Assembly: GCA_007280315.1 (NCBI GenBank)
Contig: QYQC01000113.1
Span: 1 to 12,983 of the forward strand
DNA: 12,983 bases
Source of the DNA: Betaproteobacteria bacterium
GTDB taxonomy: Bacteria; Pseudomonadota; Gammaproteobacteria; Burkholderiales; SG8-39
Reading direction: 5' to 3'
Below the pieces are notes generated by a model, which saw only the letters and a program-made list of their open reading frames with translations, did no database searches and was not told the DNA's origin. Position 1 is the stretch's first letter. Each line of letters opens with the position of its first letter. Shown one piece after another: positions 1 to 6,795 of the stretch. The translations under genes and the position numbers were made by a program.

Positions 1-383
1 GGAGTACAGGTCTTGCCCAGCAACACCGCGCCGTTCTCGCGCAGCCGCGCCGTCGCCGGACCGTCCTCAAACCAAGGCCCGGCGCGATCTACCGTGTTTG
101 AGCCGCGCAAGGTGGGCCAGTCGCGCGTCAGGATCAAGTCCTTGATCGAAGCCGGCACGCCATCGAGTGCGCCCAGGGGCGCGTCATTCATCCAGCGGGT
201 TTCGGCGGCGCGCGCCGCTGCGAGCGCGCCATCCTCGTCGATCAGGCAGTAGGCGTTCAGTCTGGGATTGAATTCGCGGATGCGCGCGAGCACCGCTTGC
301 GTCACCTCCACCGGTGATAGCTGCTTGGCGCGAAAACGGCGCACCAGTTCGGTGGCCGAGGTGTAGGCGAGTTCAGCGCTCAC
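1..383 (-). CDS. Amidase (amidase-signature family), N-terminal part
   Basis: Partial gene; its 3' end lies beyond base 1, leaving 127 full codons. The visible protein matches the N-terminus of amidase-signature enzymes, which hydrolyse amide C-N bonds. About residues 74-83 read DGVPASIKDL, where Lys81 is the expected catalytic lysine of the Lys-cisSer-Ser triad; GSNTV near 94 and LLGKTCTP near 121-128 follow the usual family pattern. Both catalytic serines would lie in the missing part, so activity cannot be judged. The start is a GTG at 383-381, with a weak AAGG about 8 nt upstream. It begins 11 nt after the stop of the aminotransferase on the same strand, so it is probably the last visible gene of a catabolic operon. 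The substrate cannot be told; GatA-like and allophanate- or carbamoyl-type amidases share this N-terminus. Confidence 0.85.
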   Translation of the reverse strand, partial: MSAELAYTSATELVRRFRAKQLSPVEVTQAVLARIREFNPRLNAYCLIDEDGALAAARAAETRWMNDAPLGALDGVPASIKDLILTRDWPTLRGSNTVDRAGPWFEDGPATARLRENGAVLLGKTCT

Positions 384-394
384 AGTGCTTGCCT

Positions 395-1726
395 TCAGGC
401 GATGCGCTTGAGCGCCGCACCCAGCTTGTCCACCATCTCGTCGATGTGCCGCTTTTCCACGATCAGCGGCGGCGACAGCGCCAGCGTATCGCCGGCAGGC
501 CGCACCAGCAGTCCGTTGGCGTAGCAATCGACGAACGCGTCGAACGCGCGCGCACCGATTTTGCCCGCGCGCGGCGCCACCTCGATGACGCCGATCAGGC
601 CGAGGTTGCGGATATCGATGACGTTGGGCAGGCCCTTGAGGGTATGCAGCGCCTGCTCGAAATAGGGCGCGATGGCGGCGGCGCGCTCGAACAGACCTTC
701 CTCCCGATATACGTCGATGGTCGCGCATGCGGCGGCCGCCGCCACCGGGTGACCGGAGTAGGTATAGCCGTGGAACAATTCGATCGCGCCCTCCGCGCCC
801 TGCATGAAGGCGTCATAAACCCGGCTATGCGCGATCACGCCACCCATCGGAATGGTGCCGTTGGTCACGCCTTTGGCGAACGTCAGCAGATCCGGCATGA
901 CGCCGAAATAATCGGCGGCGAACGGCTTTCCCAGACGGCCGAAGCCGGTGATCACCTCGTCGAAAATGAGCAGGATGCCATGCTTGTCGCAGATCGCGCG
1001 CAGGCGCTCGAGGTAACCCTTGGGCGGAATCAGCCCGCCGGTGGAGCCGGCCACCGGCTCGACAATCACCGCGGCGATGTTGGACGCGTCGTGCAGCGGG
1101 ATGATGCGACTCTCCAGTTCGTCGGCGAAGTGCGCGCCCCATTCGGGCTGGCCGCGCGAGTAGGCCTGCCGCTCGATGTCCCAGGTATGGCGCAGATGAT
1201 CCACGCGCGGCAGCAGAGCGCCGAAGGTTTTGCGATTGTTGGTCATGCCGCCGACGGATATGCCACCGAAGCCGGTGCCATGGTAGCCGCGCTCACGGCC
1301 GACCAGCAGTGTGCGCTGCCCCTCGCCGCGGGCGCGATGGTAGGCAAGCGCGATCTTGAGCGCGCTGTCCACCGCTTCCGAGCCGGAATTGGCGAAGAAC
1401 ACATGGCCGAAACCGGGTGGCGCCAGCGCGGCGATTTTCTGCGCCGCCTCGAACGCCTTCGGATGTCCCAGCTGAAACGTGGGCGCGAAGTCGAGCTGGT
1501 CCAGCTGTGCCTTGACGGCGTTGATGATTTTAGCGCGCCCATGGCCGGCGTTGACGCACCACAGTCCCGCCGTACCGTCGAGTACCTGGCGTGCGTCGTG
1601 CGTTGTGTAGTACATGTCCTTCGCCGCCACCAGCAGGCGCGGCGCCTGCTTGAACTGCCGGTTCGCGGAAAACGGCATCCAGAATGCCGAAAGATCGATG
1701 CCCAGTCCGGTTTCGATTGTGCCCAT
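395..1726 (-). CDS. Class III omega-amino acid:pyruvate aminotransferase (beta-alanine transaminase type)
   Basis: A 443-residue PLP-dependent fold-type I transaminase of the class III family, expected to move the terminal amino group of an omega-amino acid such as beta-alanine to pyruvate. Visible landmarks: WMPFSANRQF at 16-25 (typical of beta-alanine/omega-amino acid:pyruvate transaminases such as BauA), the PLP phosphate loop NSGSEA at 113-118, GYHG at 147-150, FDEVITGFGR at 255-264 with Asp256 for the pyridine nitrogen, the Schiff-base lysine Lys285 in FAKGVTNG, and Arg409 in LLVRPAGDT where omega-transaminases hold the substrate carboxylate. Length is normal and nothing is broken. The ATG has a good GGGAG ribosome site 5 nt upstream, and the gap to the upstream hydrolase is 13 nt, so they are probably co-transcribed. 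Class and family are firm; the physiological amine donor (beta-alanine, GABA, a polyamine product) is inferred. Confidence 0.88.
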   Translation of the reverse strand: MGTIETGLGIDLSAFWMPFSANRQFKQAPRLLVAAKDMYYTTHDARQVLDGTAGLWCVNAGHGRAKIINAVKAQLDQLDFAPTFQLGHPKAFEAAQKIAALAPPGFGHVFFANSGSEAVDSALKIALAYHRARGEGQRTLLVGRERGYHGTGFGGISVGGMTNNRKTFGALLPRVDHLRHTWDIERQAYSRGQPEWGAHFADELESRIIPLHDASNIAAVIVEPVAGSTGGLIPPKGYLERLRAICDKHGILLIFDEVITGFGRLGKPFAADYFGVMPDLLTFAKGVTNGTIPMGGVIAHSRVYDAFMQGAEGAIELFHGYTYSGHPVAAAAACATIDVYREEGLFERAAAIAPYFEQALHTLKGLPNVIDIRNLGLIGVIEVAPRAGKIGARAFDAFVDCYANGLLVRPAGDTLALSPPLIVEKRHIDEMVDKLGAALKRIA

Positions 1727-1739
1727 GCTTGCTCCCGCG

Positions 1740-2528
1740 TCAGCTGCCTGTTTTTTCGAGGAACTCCGACAGCGCCCGGTTGAACGCCTCCGGCTGCTCC
1801 AGGTTTGATAGATGCGCGGCCGAGGGAATGATCACCAGCTTCGAGCCCGGCAGCGCCTGATGAATTTCCTCTGCCATCGCTACCGGAGTTCCGGGATCAT
1901 CCTTGCCCACGATGACCACGGACGGGCAGCGGATTTCATGCAGGCGTGCGGTCAGATCGAGTTTCGGGATGGCATGGCTGCAACCGATGTAACCCGGCGC
2001 GGGCGTGGTGCGGATCATGGCCGCCACCTTTTCCACCACTTCCGGCCGCGCCTTTCGAAACGGCTCGGTGAACCAGCGCTCGAGCGTGGGCGCAACCACG
2101 GGCTCCATGCCCTGCGCCTCGACCGTCCTGATGCGCTCAGCCCATACGCCGGCGGCGGCGGCTGGATAGCGACTGCTGGTGTCGCACAAAGCGAGGCTCG
2201 TGAACCTGCCCGGGTACTTGAGCGCGTAGGTCTGGCCGATCATGCCGCCCATGGACAGTCCAATGAAGTGCGTGGACTGCACTCCCAGTGCCTGCAACAA
2301 GGCGTCAAGGTCGTCGGCCAGCATCTCCAGCGTATAGGCGCCCGCCGGAGCGCTGCTCCCGCCATGGCCGCGCGTGTCGTAGCGCAGCACCTTGAAGCGT
2401 CTCGACAGGCGCTTCGCCTCCTCATCCCACATATGCAGATTGCAGGCAAGCGAGTGGCTCATGGTGAGCCACGGGCCATCGCCCTCGACGGTGTAATTGA
2501 CTTCAATGCCGTTGGCGCCGATTTTCAT
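1740..2528 (-). CDS. Alpha/beta hydrolase, 3-oxoadipate enol-lactonase-like
   Basis: A 262-residue soluble alpha/beta-hydrolase. The nucleophile elbow is GLSMGG with Ser92; the acid is Asp210 or Asp211 in GKDDPGTP; the catalytic His239 sits in SAAHLSNLEQPEAF. The N-terminal strand and the SHSLACNLHMWD stretch at 24-35 resemble 3-oxoadipate enol-lactonase (PcaD), which opens a lactone in the beta-ketoadipate pathway. No other pca gene is visible, so the substrate may instead be another lactone or ester. The ATG has a good AGGAAAC ribosome site. It lies 40 nt downstream of the thioesterase and 13 nt upstream of the aminotransferase on the same strand, consistent with one catabolic operon. Fold and triad are read directly; the substrate is a guess from family resemblance. 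Confidence 0.85.
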   Translation of the reverse strand: MKIGANGIEVNYTVEGDGPWLTMSHSLACNLHMWDEEAKRLSRRFKVLRYDTRGHGGSSAPAGAYTLEMLADDLDALLQALGVQSTHFIGLSMGGMIGQTYALKYPGRFTSLALCDTSSRYPAAAAGVWAERIRTVEAQGMEPVVAPTLERWFTEPFRKARPEVVEKVAAMIRTTPAPGYIGCSHAIPKLDLTARLHEIRCPSVVIVGKDDPGTPVAMAEEIHQALPGSKLVIIPSAAHLSNLEQPEAFNRALSEFLEKTGS

Positions 2529-2568
2529 GCTGGTTTCCTGTTTCGTGATCGAGTTACAGCCAGTCCTC

Positions 2569-2997
2569 TCATTGTGACAGACGCCGGCGTTTCACGCCGC
2601 CTGAGCCCGTCGTTTTCTCCGGCCGCGGCATGATGATGGTGAACGTCCCCAGCGCCTGTGCCACCTGCACGCGACCGGCGCTGAGATGCGATTCGAGCAC
2701 TGCGATCCGGCTTCCACGATGAACCAGGCGCGTGAGGCAGCGAATCTTGCCTTTGGTCACCGGCCGCAGGAAGTGGATTTTGATTTCGATGGTGGCGCAG
2801 TTTTCGCCGGGCGCCAGCGTCGTGTACAGCGCCGCGCCCATCGCGGTATCGGCCAGGGTGAACAGCACACCGCCGTGGACTACGCCGTTCGGGTTGAGCA
2901 AACCGGACCGCACACCGAGGGCGGCTACGCTGGTGCCGCTGCCGCGTCGCCCGACGCGCAGCGTGAAGCCGACAAGTTCGGCGAACGGGTTCTTCAA
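2569..2997 (-). CDS. PaaI-type hotdog-fold thioesterase
   Basis: A 142-residue single-domain hotdog protein. The family signature is clear: NPNGVVHGGVLFTLADTAMG at residues 35-54, with HGG at 41-43 and Asp50 in the position used for acyl-CoA hydrolysis by PaaI-type enzymes, then an IEIKIHFLRPV strand. The expected reaction is hydrolysis of an acyl- or aryl-CoA thioester in the cytoplasm. The start is the TTG at 2997-2995: an in-frame TAA lies three codons upstream and the next internal ATG falls inside the signature, so a later start would remove the active site. The ribosome site is poor (GGA about 9 nt upstream). The C-terminal roughly 20 residues are basic and low in complexity. It starts 62 nt after the spoT stop and may be reached by read-through from spoT. 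Confidence 0.82.
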   Translation of the reverse strand: MKNPFAELVGFTLRVGRRGSGTSVAALGVRSGLLNPNGVVHGGVLFTLADTAMGAALYTTLAPGENCATIEIKIHFLRPVTKGKIRCLTRLVHRGSRIAVLESHLSAGRVQVAQALGTFTIIMPRPEKTTGSGGVKRRRLSQ

Positions 2998-3059
2998 TTG
3001 AACTTATCCAAAGCAGGCCGGTTCAATGGCGAAGAAGGCGCTTGCGGCGGAAAATTCAT

Positions 3060-5168
3060 CTAGTCTCGCACCCGTGCAATGCGAACAACCTCCGGTATGC
3101 GGCGCAGGCCGCGCTTGATGCGCGCCAGATGCTGGCGATCGGTTACCTGCAGGGTAAAGTGCATATCGGTGTAAGCGCCGCGGTCCTCGTCCATGTTCAC
3201 GTTGTCGATGTTGGCGCCGTCGGCAGCGATCGCTCCCGCCACCTTGGCCAGCACGCCGCGCTGGTTAACCACGGTAACGTGGATACCGACGTCGAACATG
3301 CGCGTCGGATCGCTCGCCCATTCCACATCCAGCCATTTGTCCGGATCGGCGCGCGATTTGGCCGCGGTCGGACAATCGTGCGTGTGGACCAGAATACCCT
3401 GGCCCTTCCTGATCGAACCGATAATGGTATCGCCCGGAATAGGGTGGCAACATTTGGCGAACTGCACCGCCATGCCCTCGGAGCCGCGAATTACGATCGG
3501 ACCTGCGGTGCCCTCTGCCAGCGACTGCTCCGAGGCAATCAGCAGCCGTCGCGCCACCACGGCTGCCAGGCGCTTGCCCAGACCGATGTCGGCGAAAAGC
3601 TCCGGACGCGACTTGGCGGTAGTGTCGCGCAGAAGTTTTTCCCATTGCTCGTGGCCGACCTCGGTCAGGTCGGTGTTCAGCGTACGCAACGCCCGGTTGA
3701 GCAGCTTTTCGCCGAGTTCGGTCGACTCATCGTAGTGCATGGTCTTGAGAAAATGCCGTATGTGTGACCGCGCTTTGCCGGTCTTGACGTAGTTGAGCCA
3801 GCCCGGGTTGGGATTGGCATGCGGCGCGGTGATGATCTCGACGCGATCGCCGTTCTTGAGCTCGGTGCGCAGCGGCACCAGTTCATAGTTGATCTTGGTG
3901 GCGACGCAGCGATTGCCGATTTGCGTGTGTACGGCGTAGGCGAAATCCACCGCGGTGGCGCCGCGCGGCAACGACATGATCTTGCCCTGGGGCGTAAACA
4001 CGTAGACTTCGTCCGGGAAAAGATCGACCTTGATGTGCTCCAGGAACTCCGCGGCGTCGCCGCTCTCGCTCTGGATGTCGAGCAGCGATTGCAGCCAGTT
4101 GTGCGTCTTATGCTGCAGTTCGTTTATATTGGCATCGGATGTCTTGTACAGCCAGTGCGATGCGACGCCGGCTTCTGCCACGCGGTGCATATCGCGCGTG
4201 CGTATCTGAATTTCCACCGGCGTGCCGAACGGACCGATCAGCGTCGTATGCAGGGCCTGGTAGCCGTTCACCTTCGGGATCGCGATATAGTCCTTGAATT
4301 TCCCCGGCACCGGCTTGTACAGGCTGTGCAGCGCACCCAGCGCGAGATAGCAAGCCGGTGCGTTTTCGACCACCACGCGAAACCCGTAGATATCGAGCAC
4401 CTGCGAGAACGACAGATTCTTTTCCAGCATCTTCTTGTAGATGCTGTACAGGTGTTTCTCGCGTCCCGTGACCTCGGCCTCGATCCCCGCCGCCGGCAGG
4501 CGCTGCTTGATTGCTTCCAGGATCTTGCCCACCACCTGGCGGCGGTTTCCGCGCGCCGATTTTGTCGCCTTCGCCAGCACGCGGTAGCGCATCGGGTGAA
4601 GATAGGAGAACGCAAGCTCCTGCATCTCCTGGTACAGGCTGTTCAAACCCAGCCGGTTGGCAATCGGCGCGTAAATTTCCAGCGTCTCGCGCGATACGCG
4701 GCGGCGCTTGGCCGGCGGCACCGCGCCCAGCGTGCGCATATTGTGCAAACGGTCGGCGAGCTTGATCAGAATGACGCGCACGTCGCGCGCCATTGCCAGC
4801 AGCATTTTGCGGAAATTCTCCGCCTGCGCGTCCTGCTGCGACTGGAATTCGATCTTGGCCAGCTTGGACAGGCCATCGACCAGCTCCGCCACCGGTTTGC
4901 CGAAACGCCGGCTGATCTCGGTCTTGGAGACTGTAGTGTCCTCCATGACGTCGTGCAACAGGGCGGCCATCAGCGCCTGCGGATCGAGGTGCCAGTCGGC
5001 AAGAATTCCGGCTACCGCGAGCGGATGTGAAATATAGGGCTCGCCCGAATCGCGGAACTGGCCGTCATGGGCTTTGCCGCTGAATTGGTACGCTTCCTCG
5101 ATGCGCTCGATGTCGGGCGGCTTGAGGTAGCGCGCAAGATTACCGGTAAATTCAGCGAGAGCATTCAT
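3060..5168 (-). CDS. spoT: Bifunctional (p)ppGpp synthetase/hydrolase SpoT
   Basis: A 702-residue RelA/SpoT protein that makes and degrades the alarmone (p)ppGpp. The hydrolase HD domain keeps its metal ligands: His48 (SHP), His72-Asp73 with Glu76-Asp77 (HDVMEDT), and Asp139/Asn143 (ADRLHN). The synthetase domain has Asp259 (LDIYGFRV) and Glu319 (VEIQIRT). Its loop at 290-293 reads KFKD, the basic form seen in bifunctional enzymes rather than the acidic EXDD of RelA. A TGS domain lies near 388-449, a conserved Cys/His segment contains CCHPIPGD, and a C-terminal ACT domain covers about the last 80 residues. Both activities should therefore be intact. The ATG at 5168 lies 51 nt after rpoZ on the same strand. 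It has no close Shine-Dalgarno; a GGGG 12 nt upstream lies inside a hairpin stem. The gmk-rpoZ-spoT order is the common proteobacterial one. Confidence 0.97.
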   Translation of the reverse strand: MNALAEFTGNLARYLKPPDIERIEEAYQFSGKAHDGQFRDSGEPYISHPLAVAGILADWHLDPQALMAALLHDVMEDTTVSKTEISRRFGKPVAELVDGLSKLAKIEFQSQQDAQAENFRKMLLAMARDVRVILIKLADRLHNMRTLGAVPPAKRRRVSRETLEIYAPIANRLGLNSLYQEMQELAFSYLHPMRYRVLAKATKSARGNRRQVVGKILEAIKQRLPAAGIEAEVTGREKHLYSIYKKMLEKNLSFSQVLDIYGFRVVVENAPACYLALGALHSLYKPVPGKFKDYIAIPKVNGYQALHTTLIGPFGTPVEIQIRTRDMHRVAEAGVASHWLYKTSDANINELQHKTHNWLQSLLDIQSESGDAAEFLEHIKVDLFPDEVYVFTPQGKIMSLPRGATAVDFAYAVHTQIGNRCVATKINYELVPLRTELKNGDRVEIITAPHANPNPGWLNYVKTGKARSHIRHFLKTMHYDESTELGEKLLNRALRTLNTDLTEVGHEQWEKLLRDTTAKSRPELFADIGLGKRLAAVVARRLLIASEQSLAEGTAGPIVIRGSEGMAVQFAKCCHPIPGDTIIGSIRKGQGILVHTHDCPTAAKSRADPDKWLDVEWASDPTRMFDVGIHVTVVNQRGVLAKVAGAIAADGANIDNVNMDEDRGAYTDMHFTLQVTDRQHLARIKRGLRRIPEVVRIARVRD

Positions 5169-5180
5169 GATCGTAGGAGC

Positions 5181-5204
5181 CCCCGCCGCGGTGAGAAGGC
5201 GGGG
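5181..5204 (-). promoter_or_regulatory. Hairpin over the spoT ribosome-binding region
   Basis: A perfect 7-bp GC-only stem (CCCCGCC against GGCGGGG, 10-nt loop) lies between rpoZ and spoT. In the spoT transcript the 3' arm GGCGGGG ends 12 nt before the ATG and contains the only G-rich stretch that could serve as a ribosome site. It could limit spoT translation or act as an mRNA processing point; no T-run follows, so it is not a standard terminator. The stem is seen directly; the role is inferred. Confidence 0.4.
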
Positions 5205-5219
5205 AAACCCGCCTCATCG

Positions 5220-5429
5220 TCAGGTGGCGTTTGACCGGTTGAGCATTTCCTTGCCTACCTTGCCGGCGGCGATCTCGCGCAGCGCGATCACCGTAGCCTT
5301 GTCCTTGTCCGGCTCGACCAGCGGCGTCGCACCATTGGTCAGCTGGCGCGCGCGATAAGTGGCGGCCAGCGTCAGCTCGAAACGATTCGGGATCAGCTTC
5401 ATGCAGTCGTCAACGGTGATACGGGCCAT
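5220..5429 (-). CDS. rpoZ: DNA-directed RNA polymerase omega subunit
   Basis: A 69-residue omega subunit. The protein opens MARITVDDCMKLIPNRFELT, contains the conserved TYRARQL core (residues 24-30) and continues through VIALREIAAGKVG, all typical of RpoZ; the length fits betaproteobacterial omega. Omega helps assemble beta' into RNA polymerase and, in E. coli, contributes to one ppGpp-binding site, which makes its place directly before spoT functionally sensible. The ATG at 5429 has a good AAGGA about 6 nt upstream. It follows gmk by 94 nt and precedes spoT by 51 nt on the same strand. The 94-nt spacer contains a strong hairpin just after the gmk stop. No convincing separate promoter was found in that spacer, so transcription probably comes from upstream. 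Confidence 0.97.
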   Translation of the reverse strand: MARITVDDCMKLIPNRFELTLAATYRARQLTNGATPLVEPDKDKATVIALREIAAGKVGKEMLNRSNAT

Positions 5430-5485
5430 GATGTTCCTTGGTTATGCGCGCATCACAAGATCTTTGTCACACGCACTGGTTTAGC

Positions 5486-5519
5486 GGAGCGCGACGGGAT
5501 GTTTTTCCCGTATCGCTCC
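5486..5519 (-). other. Long hairpin in the gmk 3' end / rpoZ leader
   Basis: Four bases after the gmk stop the minus-strand transcript can fold GGAGCG / ACGGGA against TCCCGT / CGCTCC: two 6-bp helices separated by a 2x2 internal loop, with a 6-nt A-rich apical loop. No T-run follows on the minus strand (CTAAACCAG comes next), so it is not a classical intrinsic terminator for gmk. It could stabilise the gmk 3' end, serve as an RNase processing site or cause partial termination before rpoZ-spoT. The base pairing is read directly; the function is inferred. Confidence 0.5.
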
Positions 5520-5523
5520 AAAA

Positions 5524-6126
5524 TCAAAACTTGAATACCGCGGGATGGCGTTCACGCTGGCGCGAATATGCCAGCCTGGTCGCACGCACGACCGCAATCA
5601 GATCGCGCCGCGCCTCCTCGAAGTCATTGTTAATAATAACATATTCAAACTCGACTGCGTGACTCATTTCGGTAGCCGCAACCGCGAGCCGGCGCTGCAC
5701 GACTTCTTCGCCGTCCTGTCCGCGCTGGCGCATGCGTCGCCCCAGCTCTTCGATGGAGGGCGGCAGAATGAATATACCTATGGTGTCGGGCACAATTCGG
5801 CGCACCTGCTGCGCGCCCTGCCAGTCGATCTCGAGCAAAATATCGCGCCCGGCGGCGCGCTGCTCCCGAATCCAGGCCGCGGATGTGCCGTAATGGTTGC
5901 CGTGCACTTCGGCGCTTTCCAAAAACTCCCCGCGCTCTTGCATGTCCATGAACCTGGACCTGTCGGTGAAATGATATTCACGGCCGTCGGTCTCGCCCGG
6001 TCGCGGCGCGCGCGTGGTGTAGGACACCGACAGGAAAATGTTCTTGTCCTGCTCCAGCAATTTGGCCGTAAGGCTGGATTTGCCTGCGCCCGAAGGGGCG
6101 CTGATGATGTACAGGCCGCCGCTCAT
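5524..6126 (-). CDS. gmk: Guanylate kinase
   Basis: A 200-residue guanylate kinase that phosphorylates GMP to GDP with ATP and so feeds the GTP/GDP pool used by RNA polymerase and SpoT. The P-loop is APSGAGKSS (residues 10-18, Lys16). The GMP-binding segment SVSYTTRAPRPGE at 33-45 includes Ser35, Arg39 and Arg42, and LEIDWQGA at 98-105 is the conserved core strand. Length is typical and the frame is intact. The ATG at 6126 directly precedes the normal MSGGLYIISAPSG start, although only a distant AGG (13-15 nt upstream) is available as a ribosome site. It lies 66 nt downstream of higA and 94 nt upstream of rpoZ, all on one strand. In many proteobacteria gmk is next to yicC; here higBA lies between them. 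Confidence 0.97.
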   Translation of the reverse strand: MSGGLYIISAPSGAGKSSLTAKLLEQDKNIFLSVSYTTRAPRPGETDGREYHFTDRSRFMDMQERGEFLESAEVHGNHYGTSAAWIREQRAAGRDILLEIDWQGAQQVRRIVPDTIGIFILPPSIEELGRRMRQRGQDGEEVVQRRLAVAATEMSHAVEFEYVIINNDFEEARRDLIAVVRATRLAYSRQRERHPAVFKF

Positions 6127-6166
6127 GACAATGGGAGTACCTGCTTGATGTCCCTATACCCTCGGT

Positions 6167-6187
6167 AACGGCCGCAATGCGGCCATT
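6167..6187 (-). other. Hairpin just downstream of higA
   Basis: The minus-strand RNA can form AATGGCCGC-ATT-GCGGCCGTT: six GC pairs, one G-U wobble and two A-U pairs around a triloop, beginning 5 nt after the higA stop. No T-run follows (ACCGAGGG), so it is at most a weak terminator. It may mark the 3' boundary of the higBA unit, with gmk starting 40 nt further on. Pairing is seen directly; the role is inferred. Confidence 0.4.
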
Positions 6188-6192
6188 GTCGC

Positions 6193-6498
6193 CTAAGCCG
6201 ACGCCGGCTCATTCCAACGCCTAATACGGGAAAGAACCGCATCCATGGATTCTCGCGCCATTTCCGTGTCGTAGTGGCTTTGCAGATTGATCCAGCTCTG
6301 CGCGTCGGTACCAAAGTAGGCGGCCAGGCGCAGGGCTGTATCGGCGGTAATCCCGCGGCGACCGGCGACGATCTCGCCAATGCGGCGTTGGGGCACGCCG
6401 ATCTCCTTTGCCAGTCGATATTGACTGATGCCCATGGGCTCCAGAAAATCATGGAGCAGGATTTCGCCGGGCGTGGCGAGCGGGACTTTCCGCGGCAT
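6193..6498 (-). CDS. higA: HigA-family antitoxin (XRE helix-turn-helix)
   Basis: A 101-residue antitoxin. The opening RKVPLATPGEILLHDFLEPM (residues 3-22) is the hallmark of the HigA/VapI family, followed by a Cro/C1-type helix-turn-helix at about 24-62 (ISQYRLAKEIGVPQRRIGEI, then GRRGITADTALRLAAYFG) and a SWINLQSHYD segment near 68-77. HigA neutralises HigB by direct binding and usually represses their shared promoter. The ATG at 6498 was chosen because it has a strong GAGGAG 7 nt upstream; a longer in-frame reading from 6576 would overlap higB by 67 bases and add 26 Arg-rich residues foreign to the family. The higB stop codon TGA overlaps the ribosome site (TGAGGAG), so antitoxin translation is probably coupled to toxin translation. 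Toxin-first order is usual for higBA. Confidence 0.93.
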   Translation of the reverse strand: MPRKVPLATPGEILLHDFLEPMGISQYRLAKEIGVPQRRIGEIVAGRRGITADTALRLAAYFGTDAQSWINLQSHYDTEMARESMDAVLSRIRRWNEPASA

Positions 6499-6509
6499 TA
6501 TGCTTCTCC

Positions 6510-6788
6510 TCAATGATAGTCGACGATCTCGACGCTCCAGGCGTGGCCGTCGCGCCATTCGAAGCACACGCGCCACTGGTCATTGATGCGTATGCTCCAT
6601 TGCCCGCGACGATCTTTTTTCAGTTGCTCCAGCCGGTTACCGGGTGGAACGCGAAGAAATTCCAACGACCCCGCCGCGTTGACCAGTTGCAACTTGCGCA
6701 TCGCTACTATGGCGATGTTGGCGAATCGCGCCGAGCGTCGCCGCTTGAACAGGCTTTCGGTGTCCGGGCATTTGAACGTCTGGATCAC
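6510..6788 (-). CDS. higB: HigB-family mRNA interferase toxin (RelE superfamily)
   Basis: A 92-residue toxin of the RelE/HigB superfamily. Family blocks: IQTFKCPDTESLF at 2-14, LRVPPGNRLEQLKKDRRGQW at 45-64, SIRINDQWRVCFEW at 65-78 and the terminal VEIVDYH. Related toxins cut mRNA on the ribosome; the basic residues Lys57, Lys58, Arg60, Arg61 and Arg73 lie in the expected active-site region. The start is placed at the GTG at 6788, because the family begins M-I-x-T/S-F and the two other in-frame starts fall in the spacer (ATG at 6806) and the -35 box (TTG at 6824) of the likely promoter. Its own ribosome site is almost absent (GGA only 3 nt away), so it may be read from a leaderless or very short-leader mRNA. 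It lies 11 nt upstream of higA. Confidence 0.92.
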   Translation of the reverse strand: MIQTFKCPDTESLFKRRRSARFANIAIVAMRKLQLVNAAGSLEFLRVPPGNRLEQLKKDRRGQWSIRINDQWRVCFEWRDGHAWSVEIVDYH

Positions 6789-6795
6789 GTATCCA
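6781..6795 (-). promoter_or_regulatory. higB: Candidate HigA operator: perfect palindrome over the higB start
   Basis: A perfect inverted repeat TGGAT-N5-ATCCA directly abuts the -10 box of the higB promoter, and its centre contains the GTG start codon. Antitoxins with helix-turn-helix domains bind such dyads at their own promoters, so it is a natural HigA operator. The 5-bp arms are short enough to arise by chance, but the position is exactly where a repressor would block initiation. Sequence seen directly; function inferred. Confidence 0.45.

Noticed and set aside
314..1783. Long plus-strand open frame of 489 codons opposite the aminotransferase
   Set aside because: It is antisense to a clear class III transaminase, and its Arg/His/Ala-rich product has no recognisable domain; open antisense frames are expected in GC-rich coding DNA.
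3819..5030. Plus-strand open frame of 403 codons inside spoT
   Set aside because: The complementary frame encodes intact SpoT domains with all catalytic residues; this one has no family features.
5441..5470. Possible rpoZ promoter GTGACA-N18-CATAAC on the minus strand
   Set aside because: The spacer is long, the -10 weak, and the implied start would fall on or after the rpoZ ribosome site, leaving it untranslatable by the normal route.
6499..6576. N-terminal extension of higA by 26 codons
   Set aside because: It overlaps the higB 3' end, is Arg-rich unlike the family, and the internal ATG at 6498 has a strong ribosome site.
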